From Cognatilysobacter bugurensis (GTDB taxonomy: Bacteria; Pseudomonadota; Gammaproteobacteria; Xanthomonadales; Xanthomonadaceae): a stretch of 64,000 bases of DNA. Below, one piece after another: positions 38,499 through 46,480 of the stretch (the stretch's first letter is position 1; every line of letters begins with the position of its first letter). The position numbers and the translations under genes are program-made. The notes under the pieces were generated by a model. That model saw nothing but the letters and a program-made list of their open reading frames with translations, did no database searches and was not told where the DNA came from. Location: positions 186,001 through 250,000 of the forward strand of contig NZ_BMYD01000003.1 in assembly GCF_014652095.1 (NCBI RefSeq), given 5' to 3'.

Positions 38499-38957
38499 AT
38501 GTCGACCGGCTTACGACGTGCCGCCGCGGCGCTGCTGCTTCTGGCCGCGGCCCCGACCGTCTGGGCCGAGTGGCGGGTGGGGGGCGGCATCGCCGATGAG
38601 ATCGACGGGCGCCGCACGGGCGTGGCGACGCTGGCGTGGTCGGGAGGCGCGCACGGGCAGTGGGAAACGATGGCGGGCTTCATTCGCGAGCGCGAGCGCA
38701 ACGGCCCGAAGCCGCGCGTGCCGGAGGCTGCGTTTGTCGCGTTCGGCCGCCGGGTCCGTTGGCAGCAGTGGTCCGCAAGCGCGGGCGTGGCCTGGGTCAG
38801 CGTCGACAACGACGTGCTGTCCGGCCACGCGCAGATCCTGACCGGCGTGGGTTACGACATCGGTCCGGTGCGGCTCGGGCTGCGCCACATGTCGAACGCG
38901 AGCACCCGGGGCCGCAACCGCGGCGAGACCTTCGCGCTCGTCGAGCTGGGGTTCTAG
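38499..38957 (+). CDS. PagL-like lipid A 3-O-deacylase
   Basis: A 152-residue protein: a signal peptide ending near TVWAE, then a small beta-barrel with alternating hydrophobic strands. The C-terminal motif RHMSNAS plus a later Glu (GETFALVEL) matches the His-Ser-Glu catalytic set of PagL, which removes the 3-O acyl chain of lipid A in the outer membrane. It is slightly shorter than the Pseudomonas enzyme. AGGGAGG precedes ATG 38499. Its TAG stop overlaps the stop of the convergent gene. Confidence 0.82.
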   Translation: MSTGLRRAAAALLLLAAAPTVWAEWRVGGGIADEIDGRRTGVATLAWSGGAHGQWETMAGFIRERERNGPKPRVPEAAFVAFGRRVRWQQWSASAGVAWVSVDNDVLSGHAQILTGVGYDIGPVRLGLRHMSNASTRGRNRGETFALVELGF

Positions 38958-39553
38958 CGCGGCGGCTCGACGTCGATCGTGGCGTCGTTGAAGCGCGCAT
39001 AGCGGATCAACGTGGCCGGCACGCCGGGCGCGCCGCGGGCCAGGATTTGCACCGGGTAACCGTCGATGCCGACCCACAGCACCAGGCCGCCGACCGCGGG
39101 CGGGCGCGTGTCGATGCGGTACTTGCGTGCGGGCACGCCCGCCACGGCCTCATCGCCGACGACCGCGATGTCCATGTCGTTCACGCGCTCGGCGAGCCGC
39201 GCTGGGTCGCGCCAGCGCGTCAGCACTTCCTGCGGCAGCGGCGCCTGCGCCGTGGCGCCGTCGCGCTGGCGGTGCAGCACGTCGCCGATCACGACTAGGT
39301 CCTCGCCGCCGGTGCGGATGCGGTAACGGCCCGGCGCTTCGAACTCGAGCCGTTGCTGCACGCTGCCGTCCGCGCTCACCAGTGCGGCCTGGTAGCTGCG
39401 CGCGGTGAGCAGCTTGTCGACGGCCGCGTTCACTTCCTCGCGCGGGTCGGCCGCCCAGACTGCCAGCGGCAGCCAGACGCCGAGCCACGCGACGAGGCGG
39501 GTCAAAAGCCGCCACCGGCGAAGCCGGCGGGGCGGGGCAGCCAACTCAAGCAT
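38954..39553 (-). CDS. Exported LolA/RseB-like fold protein
   Basis: About 199 residues. A basic N terminus and hydrophobic segment end at VWAADPREE, a probable signal peptide. A compact beta-rich domain follows, with the order of the LolA/LppX-like fold (LEFEAPGRYRIRTGGEDLVVIGD; VAGVPARKYRIDTRPPAVGGLVLWVG). Such folds carry lipids or lipoproteins across the periplasm. The real function is unknown and it is not clearly LolA itself. The start is uncertain: ATG 39553 or 39604. It is divergent from the WYL regulator and meets the pagL-like gene in a shared CTAG stop overlap. Confidence 0.7.
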   Translation of the reverse strand: MLELAAPPRRLRRWRLLTRLVAWLGVWLPLAVWAADPREEVNAAVDKLLTARSYQAALVSADGSVQQRLEFEAPGRYRIRTGGEDLVVIGDVLHRQRDGATAQAPLPQEVLTRWRDPARLAERVNDMDIAVVGDEAVAGVPARKYRIDTRPPAVGGLVLWVGIDGYPVQILARGAPGVPATLIRYARFNDATIDVEPPR

Positions 39554-39646
39554 GGGCAGTCGCGGGGGCGTAAGCAGTGGCGGCCTCGACAAGGCCAATG
39601 CCATGCTTAACGCAGGACGTCGCTCACGCCAGCCATCGGACCCTAA

Positions 39647-40609
39647 ATGGAACGCATCGAACGCATCCACGCTCTGCACCGCATCCTTGCCGCCGCCCGC
39701 TACCCGGTGACGGTTGCACGGTTGCAGGAGGAGCTCGAGTGCTCGCGCGCGACGGTCTACCGCGATCTCGCCTATCTGCGCGACTACCTGATGGCGCCGG
39801 TCGTCGGCAACGGCGAAGCGGGCTTTCGCTACGATACGAGCGAGCGCTTCGAGCTGCCCGGACTGTGGTTGAGCTCGGAAGAGTTGCATTCGCTGATCGC
39901 CGCGCAGCAGTTGCTCGTGCGCAGCGGCAGCGGTGTGCTGTCGAACGCGCTGGCCCCGCTGCAGCAACGCATCGAGCGGCTGCTCGACGAGCACGCGGGC
40001 GGGCGGCGCGTGCCGATCGAGCGCGTGCGCGTGGTGCCGCACCGGCTGCGCAGCGTCGATGAAGTCTCGTTCCGCACAGTGGCGACGGCGGTGCTCGACC
40101 GCAAGCAGCTCACGTTCGATTACCGCGCCCGTTCGACGGACGAAAAAACGCGCCGGCACGTCTCGCCGCAGCGGCTCACTCACTACCGCGACAACTGGTA
40201 CCTCGATGCGTGGGACCACGAGCGCGAGGGCCTGCGCAGTTTCTCGGTCGACCGCATCCTCAACGCCAAGCTCGGCGACGGCGCGGCGCGCGACGTGCCC
40301 GATGAAGAACTCGACCGCCAGCTCGCGTCGAGCTACGGCATTTTCTCGGGCCCCCCGAAGGGCTGGGCGACGATCGTGTTCAGTCCGAAGGCCGCGCGCT
40401 GGGTCGCGGACGAGCACTGGCATTCGCAGCAGCAGGGGCGCTTCCTGCCCGACGGCCGCTACGAGCTCAAGGTGCCCTACAGCACCGGACGCGAGCTGCT
40501 CATGGACGTCATGCACTACGGCGCGGACGCGGAGATCGTCGACCCGCCGGTGCTGCGCGAACAGGCCCGCGCACTGCTCGCGCTCGCGTTGAGCAACTAC
40601 GAGCGCTGA
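39647..40609 (+). CDS. WYL-domain transcriptional regulator (YafY/PafC type)
   Basis: A 320-residue regulator. The N-terminal HTH_11 winged helix is at residues 1-60 (RIHALHRILAAARYPVTVARLQEELECSRATVYRDLAYL). A WYL domain lies near residues 135-210, with the variant TFDYRARS and the end strand RDNWYLDAWDH. A C-terminal WCX domain ends in TGRELLMDVMHYGADAEIVDPPVLR. WYL domains are thought to sense nucleic acid or nucleotide ligands. No defence genes are beside it, so it is probably a housekeeping regulator. It is divergent from the LolA-like gene and may control it. Confidence 0.92.
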   Translation: MERIERIHALHRILAAARYPVTVARLQEELECSRATVYRDLAYLRDYLMAPVVGNGEAGFRYDTSERFELPGLWLSSEELHSLIAAQQLLVRSGSGVLSNALAPLQQRIERLLDEHAGGRRVPIERVRVVPHRLRSVDEVSFRTVATAVLDRKQLTFDYRARSTDEKTRRHVSPQRLTHYRDNWYLDAWDHEREGLRSFSVDRILNAKLGDGAARDVPDEELDRQLASSYGIFSGPPKGWATIVFSPKAARWVADEHWHSQQQGRFLPDGRYELKVPYSTGRELLMDVMHYGADAEIVDPPVLREQARALLALALSNYER

Positions 40610-40699
40610 AGCCCGTCAGCTCCGCACCGCGGAGCGAGGTCGCAGTCGGTGAGACCGCGGGCGGCGAAGGTCGCTGCCCCGACCTTGCCGGAGCTGCCC

Positions 40700-41017
40700 A
40701 TGACACCGACCGACCGTCCTCTGACCGCCGATGCGCGGCTTGCGCGCCTCGACGAAGCGCTGCGCGCACTCGTGGCCATCGGCGTGGCGCTCGTGCTGCT
40801 GCTGCCGGCGGCGCGCGGGCACCATGCGCTGCTCGGCTGGTGGCCGCTGTGGCTCGTGGCGATGCCGGCGAGCGCGTGGTGGGCACTGCATCGCTTCCAT
40901 GTGCCGGCCGAAGCAGGCGCCGGCGTGCGCCGCCTGCTGCCTGTCCGGCACAGCGCCCGGCGGCCTGCCCAGGCGCGCCGTCGCCGTCGCGGCGCGGGTG
41001 TCGCGCAGGCGGCCTGA
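40700..41017 (+). CDS. Small membrane protein
   Basis: A 105-residue protein with two hydrophobic segments (about residues 25-42 and 48-62) and a strongly basic C-terminal tail (RRPAQARRRRRG). Start 40700 (MTPTDRPLTAD) is supported by GGAG 7 bases upstream. The family is not recognised. It sits between the WYL regulator and the first oligopeptidase, all on the plus strand. Confidence 0.65.
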   Translation: MTPTDRPLTADARLARLDEALRALVAIGVALVLLLPAARGHHALLGWWPLWLVAMPASAWWALHRFHVPAEAGAGVRRLLPVRHSARRPAQARRRRRGAGVAQAA

Positions 41018-41078
41018 GCCACGGCCCGATGCGGGGCGCATGCTAGGTTGCGGGTTTTCCACCGTAGCCGGAGTCGCC

Positions 41079-43250
41079 ATGCCCCCGCAGTCCCAGGCCC
41101 GCCTGTCCGTCTGGATCCGCATTGGCCTTGTCGCCGCGTTTGCCGCGGCCGCGCCGTCGTTCGCGGCGGGGCCGTCGCCCTCCGGCGCCCAGGAGGCCAC
41201 TGTGAACACCCCCACTGACCCGTACCTGTGGCTCGAGGATGTCGGCGGCGACCGCGCACTCGCATGGGTGCGCGAGCGCAACGCCGCGGCCGAAGCCGAG
41301 CTTGCATCGACGCCCCAGTTCAAGCAGCTCAAGGGCGACATCCGCGAGATCCTCGATTCGGACGCGAAGATCCCGGCCGTCGAGAAGATCGGCCCGCACT
41401 ACTACAACTTCTGGAAGGACAAGCAGCACGAGCGCGGCCTGTGGCGGCGCACGACGCTCGACGAGTACCGCAAGCCGAACCCGAAGTGGGAAACGGTGAT
41501 CGACCTCGACGCCCTGAACAAAGCCGAGGGCGAGAACTGGGTCTGGCACGGCGCGAACTGCCTCAAGCCGACCGACCGCAGCCAAGCGCCCGAGCGCTGC
41601 CTGATCGCGCTCTCGCGCGGCGGCGCGGATGCGGACGTCACGCGTGAGTTCGACCTGACCACGAAGCAGTGGATCAAGGACGGCTTCTTCCGACCCGAGG
41701 CGAAGGGCGGCACCGATTGGATCGACCGCGACAACGTCTACGTCTATACCGACTTCGGCGCCGGCTCGATGACCGAATCGGGCTACCCGCGCGTCGTCAA
41801 GCAATGGAGGCGCGGCACGCCGCTCGCGCAGGCGAAGACCGTCTACGAAGGCAAGCCGGATGACATGTACATCGCGGCCGGCCACGACGACACGCCGGGC
41901 TTCGAGCGCGATTTCGTCAGCCGCACGCTCGCGTTCTACAACGACGAGCTGTACCTCCGCACGGCCGATGGCACGCTCAAGAAGGTCGACGCACCGAATT
42001 CGGCGAACAAGTCGGTCCACAAGGAGTGGCTCGTGCTCGAGCTGCGCGAGCCGTACACGGCCGGCGGCAAGACGTACCCGGCCGGCAGCCTCATCGCCGC
42101 GAAGTTCGACGACTTCATGGCCGGCAAGCGCGAGTTCACGACGCTGTTCGAACCCGATGAGCACAGCTCGCTCTCGAGCTTCACGTGGACGAAAAGCCAC
42201 CTCGTGCTCAACGTGCTGGAGGACGTGAAAAACCGCCTGCGCGTGCTGACGCCGAAGAGCGAAGGCGAGTGGGCGCGCAGCGAATTCACCGGTGCGCCGA
42301 CGTTCGGCACGATCGGTGTCGATGACGTCGATGCCGATGAGAGCGATGCGGTCTGGCTCACCGTCACCGACTACCTCACGCCGAGCACGCTGTCGATTGC
42401 GACGATCGGCGAGCAGCCCGAAGTGCTCAAGACGATGCCGACGTTCTTCGATGCGTCCAAGCACGAGATCGCACAGCACTTCGCGACGAGCAAGGACGGC
42501 ACCAAGGTCCCGTACTTCATCGTCAAGCCGAAAGGCCTCAAGCTCGACGGCACGACGCCGACGCTGCTGTACGGCTACGGTGGTTTCGAAATCTCACTGA
42601 CGCCGGGGTACTCGGGCAGCGTCGGCAAGGGCTGGCTCGAGAAGGGCGGCGTGTACGCGGTCGCGAACATCCGCGGCGGCGGCGAGTACGGCCCGCGCTG
42701 GCACCAGGCTGCGCTCAAGCAGAACCGCCACAAGGCGTATGAAGACTTCGCGGCGGTCGCGCGCGACCTCATCGATCGCAAGATCACGTCGCCGGAGCAC
42801 CTCGGCATCCAGGGCGGCAGCAACGGCGGCCTGCTGACCGGCAACATGCTCACGCAGTACCCGGAGTTGTTCGGTGCGGTCGTCGTGCAGGTGCCGCTGC
42901 TCGACATGCAGCGCTACCACAAGATGCTTGCAGGCGCGTCGTGGATGGCCGAGTACGGCAACCCCGACACCGACGACTGGAAGTTCATCCAGACGTTCTC
43001 GCCGTATCACCTGTTCGATGCGAAGAAAGACTATCCGCCGACGCTGTTCATGACCTCCACGCGCGACGATCGAGTGCACCCGGGCCATGCGCGCAAGATG
43101 ATGGCGAAGATGCACGAGGCCAAAAAGGACGTGCGCTATTACGAGAACATCGAAGGCGGCCACGGCGGCTCGGCGAACAACGCCCAGGCCGCGCATATGA
43201 GCGCACTTGCGTTCACGTTCCTGTGGAATGCGCTCAACGATCCGTCGTGA
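41079..43250 (+). CDS. Prolyl oligopeptidase family serine peptidase (S9A), exported
   Basis: A 723-residue protein. A signal peptide ending near APSFAAG is followed by the N-terminal helix (TDPYLWLEDVGGDRALAWV), a seven-bladed propeller region and the alpha/beta-hydrolase domain. The catalytic Ser581 is in QGGSNGGLL, the Asp in TSTRDDRVHPGH and the His in EGGHGGSAN. It would cleave short peptides after proline, in the periplasm. GGAG lies before ATG 41079. The next gene is a related oligopeptidase B, separated by 227 bases with strong hairpins. Confidence 0.93.
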   Translation: MPPQSQARLSVWIRIGLVAAFAAAAPSFAAGPSPSGAQEATVNTPTDPYLWLEDVGGDRALAWVRERNAAAEAELASTPQFKQLKGDIREILDSDAKIPAVEKIGPHYYNFWKDKQHERGLWRRTTLDEYRKPNPKWETVIDLDALNKAEGENWVWHGANCLKPTDRSQAPERCLIALSRGGADADVTREFDLTTKQWIKDGFFRPEAKGGTDWIDRDNVYVYTDFGAGSMTESGYPRVVKQWRRGTPLAQAKTVYEGKPDDMYIAAGHDDTPGFERDFVSRTLAFYNDELYLRTADGTLKKVDAPNSANKSVHKEWLVLELREPYTAGGKTYPAGSLIAAKFDDFMAGKREFTTLFEPDEHSSLSSFTWTKSHLVLNVLEDVKNRLRVLTPKSEGEWARSEFTGAPTFGTIGVDDVDADESDAVWLTVTDYLTPSTLSIATIGEQPEVLKTMPTFFDASKHEIAQHFATSKDGTKVPYFIVKPKGLKLDGTTPTLLYGYGGFEISLTPGYSGSVGKGWLEKGGVYAVANIRGGGEYGPRWHQAALKQNRHKAYEDFAAVARDLIDRKITSPEHLGIQGGSNGGLLTGNMLTQYPELFGAVVVQVPLLDMQRYHKMLAGASWMAEYGNPDTDDWKFIQTFSPYHLFDAKKDYPPTLFMTSTRDDRVHPGHARKMMAKMHEAKKDVRYYENIEGGHGGSANNAQAAHMSALAFTFLWNALNDPS

Positions 43251-43276
43251 TCTAAGCCCATCCGTTCTCTGCGACG

Positions 43277-43308
43277 CGCCAGTCCCCGCCTGCGAGCGGG
43301 GACTGGCG
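43277..43308. repeat. Perfect 13-bp inverted repeat between the oligopeptidase genes
   Basis: Bases 43277-43289 are the exact reverse complement of 43296-43308, with a 6-base loop. It has no T run on either side, so it is not a standard terminator. A second hairpin (43316-43321 with 43325-43330, loop GAA) follows at once, and a third, ACGCCGG/CCGGCGT, lies near 43357-43381. The stretch is thus a chain of hairpins in a 3' untranslated or intergenic region. Confidence 0.7.
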
Positions 43309-43477
43309 ATGGGCTTGCACCGAAGGTGCAGCCGGTGATGCTTCGCGCGGCGCACGCCGGTCCTGCAAGCGCCGGCGTCTACGCAGTGGCCACGCCCGAG
43401 CGCTCTGTTTTCTCCCCTGATGGTTCACCGCCGCGCCCACCGGTCGCGGTTGCGATCACCGCGTCCGGACCTTATCG

Positions 43478-45628
43478 ATGAAACCCTTCCCCCTTCTGCT
43501 TGTGACGTTGCTTATGACCAGCGCTTCCGTTTCCGCCGCACCGCCGTCCGCTCCCACGCCGCCCGACGCGGCAAAAAAGCGGCACGAGGTGCGCGCGCCG
43601 CACGGCGCCACGCGCGCCGACGAGTACTACTGGCTGCGCGACGACACCCGCAAGAACCCCGAGGTCATCGCCTACCTCGAAGCCGAGAATGCCTACGTCG
43701 ACTCGACGATGCAGCGCCTCAAGCCGCTCGAGGATCGCCTGTACGACGAGATCGTCGGCCGCATCAAGCAGGACGACAGCTCGGTGCCGTACCGCGAGCG
43801 CGGCTACTGGTACTACTCGCGCTTCGAGACCGGCCAGGACTACCCCGTCTACGCGCGACGCAAGGGCAGCATGGACGCGCCGGAAGAAGTGCTGCTCGAC
43901 CTCAACGTCATGGCGAAGGGCAAGGACTACTTCAGCGTCGGCGACTGGGTCGTCAGCCAGAACAATAAAATGCTTGCGTGGGCCGAGGACGATGTCGGCC
44001 GTCGCCAGTACACGGTGCGCGTGAAGAACCTTGAGACCGGCGAGGTGTTCGAAGACCGCATCGGCGGCGTATCGCCGAACCTCGTGTGGGCTGACGACAA
44101 CCGCACGCTGTTCTACATCGAGAAAGACCCCGAGACGCTGCTCACCAAGCGGGTGAAGAAGCACGTGCTCGGTACGCCTGCATCGCAAGACGTGCTCGTT
44201 TATGAGGAAGAGGACGAGAGCTTCTACATGGGCATCGGCCGCACCCGCGATGACAAGTTCATCTGCATCGGCGTGGAGAGCACGGTCTCGAGCGAGTCGC
44301 GCTGCACGCCGGCCGCGAACCCCGGCGGGTTCACCGTGCTGGCAACGCGTGAGCGCGATGTCGAATACGACGCTGATCACTACGACGGCCGCTGGGTCAT
44401 CCGCACAAACGCCGACGGCGCTGAAAACTTCAAGATCGTGACCGCGCCGACCGGTTCGACCTCGCGCGCGCAGTGGAAGGACTGGGTCGCCCACCGCGAC
44501 GACGTGTTCATCGAGGGCTTCGAGCTGTTCGACGGTTTCACTGCGATTGCCGAGCGCTCGAACGGGCTCGAGCGCCTGCGCCTGCTCAAGGGCGAGGGCC
44601 AGGAGGAGTACGTCAAGGCCGACGAGCCGGCCTACAGCATGGGCCTGGCGACGAACGCCGAGCCGGGCACCGACTGGCTCCGCTACACGTACACCTCGCT
44701 GACGACGCCGGCCACGACGTACGAGGTCAACACGAAGACCGGTGAGCGCCGCCTGCTCAAGCAGCAGCCGGTGATTGGCTACGATCCCGAGAAGTACGTG
44801 ACTGAGCGCATGTGGGCGGCGGCGAGCGACGGCACGAAGATTCCGGTGTCGATCGTCTACAAGAAAGGCTTTGAGAAGAACGGCACCGCCGCGCTGCTGC
44901 AGTACGCGTACGGCAGCTACGGCTCGTCGATGGACCCCGCGTTCAACCTGCCGGTGGTGAGCCTGCTCGATCGCGGCATGGTCTATGCGATCGCGCACAT
45001 CCGCGGCGGCCAGGAAATGGGTCGCGCGTGGTACGACGCCGGCAAGCTGTTCAACAAAAAGAACACGTTCACCGACTTCATCGACGTCACCGACCATCTG
45101 GTGCGCGAAGGTTATGCGGCGAAGGACCGCGTCGCCGCGTACGGCGGCAGTGCCGGCGGCCTGCTCATGGGCGCGATCAGCAACATGGCGCCCGAGAAGT
45201 ACCGCCTGATCCTGTCGCAGGTGCCGTTCGTCGACGTGGTCACGACGATGCTCGACCCGACGATCCCGCTCACGACGAACGAATACGACGAGTGGGGCAA
45301 TCCCGAGCAGAAGGACTACTACGAGTACATGCTCTCGTACTCGCCGTACGACAACCTCAAGCACCAGGCCTACCCGGCGATGTTCATCGGCACGGGCCTG
45401 TGGGACTCGCAGGTGCAGTACTTCGAGCCTGCGAAGTACGTCGCGCGCCTGCGCGACCTCAACACCTCCGACAAGCCGGTGCTGTTCCGCACGAATATGG
45501 ATGCGGGTCACGGCGGCAAGTCGGGGCGTTTCCGTCGCTATCGCGAACTGGCCGAGATGTATGCGTTCGCGCTTGATCAGCTCGGTGTGAGCGATACGAG
45601 CACAAAGACGGCCGCCGGCGGTCGCTGA
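43478..45628 (+). CDS. ptrB: Oligopeptidase B (protease II), exported form
   Basis: A 716-residue S9A peptidase with the oligopeptidase B hallmarks. The start of the mature part is RHEVRAPHGATRADEYYWLRDD. The hydrolase domain has Ser558 in GGSAGGLL, an Asp in GLWDSQVQY and the His in NMDAGHGGKSGR. It cleaves small peptides after Arg or Lys. A signal peptide (FPLLLVTLLMTSASVSAAP) directs it to the periplasm, whereas E. coli PtrB is cytoplasmic. A structured element pair follows its stop by 32 bases. Confidence 0.94.
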   Translation: MKPFPLLLVTLLMTSASVSAAPPSAPTPPDAAKKRHEVRAPHGATRADEYYWLRDDTRKNPEVIAYLEAENAYVDSTMQRLKPLEDRLYDEIVGRIKQDDSSVPYRERGYWYYSRFETGQDYPVYARRKGSMDAPEEVLLDLNVMAKGKDYFSVGDWVVSQNNKMLAWAEDDVGRRQYTVRVKNLETGEVFEDRIGGVSPNLVWADDNRTLFYIEKDPETLLTKRVKKHVLGTPASQDVLVYEEEDESFYMGIGRTRDDKFICIGVESTVSSESRCTPAANPGGFTVLATRERDVEYDADHYDGRWVIRTNADGAENFKIVTAPTGSTSRAQWKDWVAHRDDVFIEGFELFDGFTAIAERSNGLERLRLLKGEGQEEYVKADEPAYSMGLATNAEPGTDWLRYTYTSLTTPATTYEVNTKTGERRLLKQQPVIGYDPEKYVTERMWAAASDGTKIPVSIVYKKGFEKNGTAALLQYAYGSYGSSMDPAFNLPVVSLLDRGMVYAIAHIRGGQEMGRAWYDAGKLFNKKNTFTDFIDVTDHLVREGYAAKDRVAAYGGSAGGLLMGAISNMAPEKYRLILSQVPFVDVVTTMLDPTIPLTTNEYDEWGNPEQKDYYEYMLSYSPYDNLKHQAYPAMFIGTGLWDSQVQYFEPAKYVARLRDLNTSDKPVLFRTNMDAGHGGKSGRFRRYRELAEMYAFALDQLGVSDTSTKTAAGGR

Positions 45629-45660
45629 CGCGGAAGCGTTAAAGCGCGAGGGCTGCGGAG

Positions 45661-45777
45661 GCTCGGGCCCGGCCGACGGAGGCATGCTCTCCCGCTCGGT
45701 CGGGCTTCCTGCCCGACTCGCGGCGCGGGCCCTCCATGGCCCGCTTGACGCATGTCCTCCGTCGACTGGGCCCTCGG
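45661..45777 (-). ncRNA. Structured GGA-loop element, copy 1 (minus orientation)
   Basis: Read on the minus strand, a long outer stem (45751-45773 with 45665-45686; GGGCCC, a 9-bp block and CATG all paired) encloses two hairpins. Hairpin 1 is a 7-bp stem, 45738-45744 with 45725-45731, loop ATGGAG. Hairpin 2 is a 7-bp stem, 45711-45717 with 45699-45705, loop AGGAA. The sequence matches copy 2 in layout, loops and linkers, but most stem bases differ while pairing is kept. This supports a conserved structure, probably at RNA level. Transcription is not shown, so the ncRNA label is an inference; a REP-like DNA repeat is the alternative. Confidence 0.6.
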
Positions 45778-45864
45778 GGAACCATCGACGCAGTGCGAAA
45801 CGCTTCCATCGTGCAAGCTGGTGCTGTTCGCTCTTTGGCTTCGGACGCAGCGTGGTTCCGCAGA

Positions 45865-45977
45865 GGGGCCGGATGTCGGGCTCTGCGGCGTTGAGCCGGC
45901 CATGGATGGCAGGCGCGGCGAGTCGGACCAGGAGGGTCCGACGGAGCCGAGAGCCGCAGAGCCCGGCGTCCGGTCCC
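45865..45977 (+). ncRNA. Structured GGA-loop element, copy 2 (plus orientation)
   Basis: The arms 45865-45889 and 45953-45977 pair over all 25 positions, counting three G-U pairs. They enclose two hairpins. Hairpin 1 is 45895-45901 with 45908-45914, loop ATGGAT, one G-A mismatch in the stem. Hairpin 2 is a perfect 8-bp stem, 45922-45929 with 45935-45942, loop AGGAG. The G-U pairs are possible only in a plus-strand RNA. Loop 1 in context reads CATGGATG, which fits the CsrA/RsmA consensus CANGGAYG. It ends 54 bases before the DUF454 ATG, so it may lie in that gene's leader. Confidence 0.62.
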
Positions 45978-46031
45978 GGTACCCTCGTACGCGACTCGTC
46001 TGGGGACTGAGATCACCGCGTTTCCGCGTCC

Positions 46032-46415
46032 ATGACTTCCTCCACGCCAAACCGCTTCCGCTGGGCCTGGTGGCTGCTCGCGTACGCCGCGCTCGGCCTA
46101 GGCCTGATCGGCATCGTGCTGCCGGGCCTGCCAACGGTGCCATTCGTGCTGCTGTCCGCGTTCGCCGCCGCGCGCGGCTCGGACCGGTTGCACGCGCGGC
46201 TGCTCGCCCACCGCCGCTTCGGTCCGATGATCCGCGACTGGCAGGCACACGGCGCGGTGAGCCGGCGCGCGAAGCGCTTGGCAACCGTGATGATGGCCGT
46301 GGCCGCCGCGATCATGTGGCTCACCGCGCCGCGCGCGTGGATGGCCGCGACTGGCACGACGTGCATGGTGATCGTCGCGCTGTGGTTGTGGCGCCGTCCC
46401 GAGCCGCCGCGCTGA
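46032..46415 (+). CDS. DUF454 (YbaN) family inner-membrane protein
   Basis: A 127-residue protein with the DUF454 signature [31 protein letters not shown] followed by LHARLLAHRRFGPMIRDWQAHGAV and two C-terminal membrane segments. The function of the family is not established. It is the first gene after the pair of structured elements; copy 2 is in the same orientation directly upstream and might regulate it. Confidence 0.9.
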   Translation: MTSSTPNRFRWAWWLLAYAALGLGLIGIVLPGLPTVPFVLLSAFAAARGSDRLHARLLAHRRFGPMIRDWQAHGAVSRRAKRLATVMMAVAAAIMWLTAPRAWMAATGTTCMVIVALWLWRRPEPPR

Positions 46416-46480
46416 TCGCCGCAGACGGACCGCGATGCCGCGCGCATCGCAGCGCCGGGCAAGCCCGCTACACTCGCCCG

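Noticed and set aside
36083-38599. 838-codon plus frame opposite the molybdoenzyme gene
   Set aside because: Shadow of the real gene, whose product has cluster cysteines and long family homology.
39647-40609. WYL regulator as a marker of a defence island
   Set aside because: WYL proteins can control defence loci, but the neighbours are a LolA-like protein, a small membrane protein and oligopeptidases, with no nuclease, methylase or helicase of defence type.
45661-45977. MITE or insertion sequence with terminal inverted repeats
   Set aside because: The outer arms of the two copies differ from each other, each arm matching only its own partner, which does not fit mobilisation by one transposase. 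No transposase gene or target duplication is seen.
45752-46030. Coding frame through the structured elements
   Set aside because: The frame is in the wrong phase with the DUF454 gene, has no ribosome site, and palindromic arms explain the text better.
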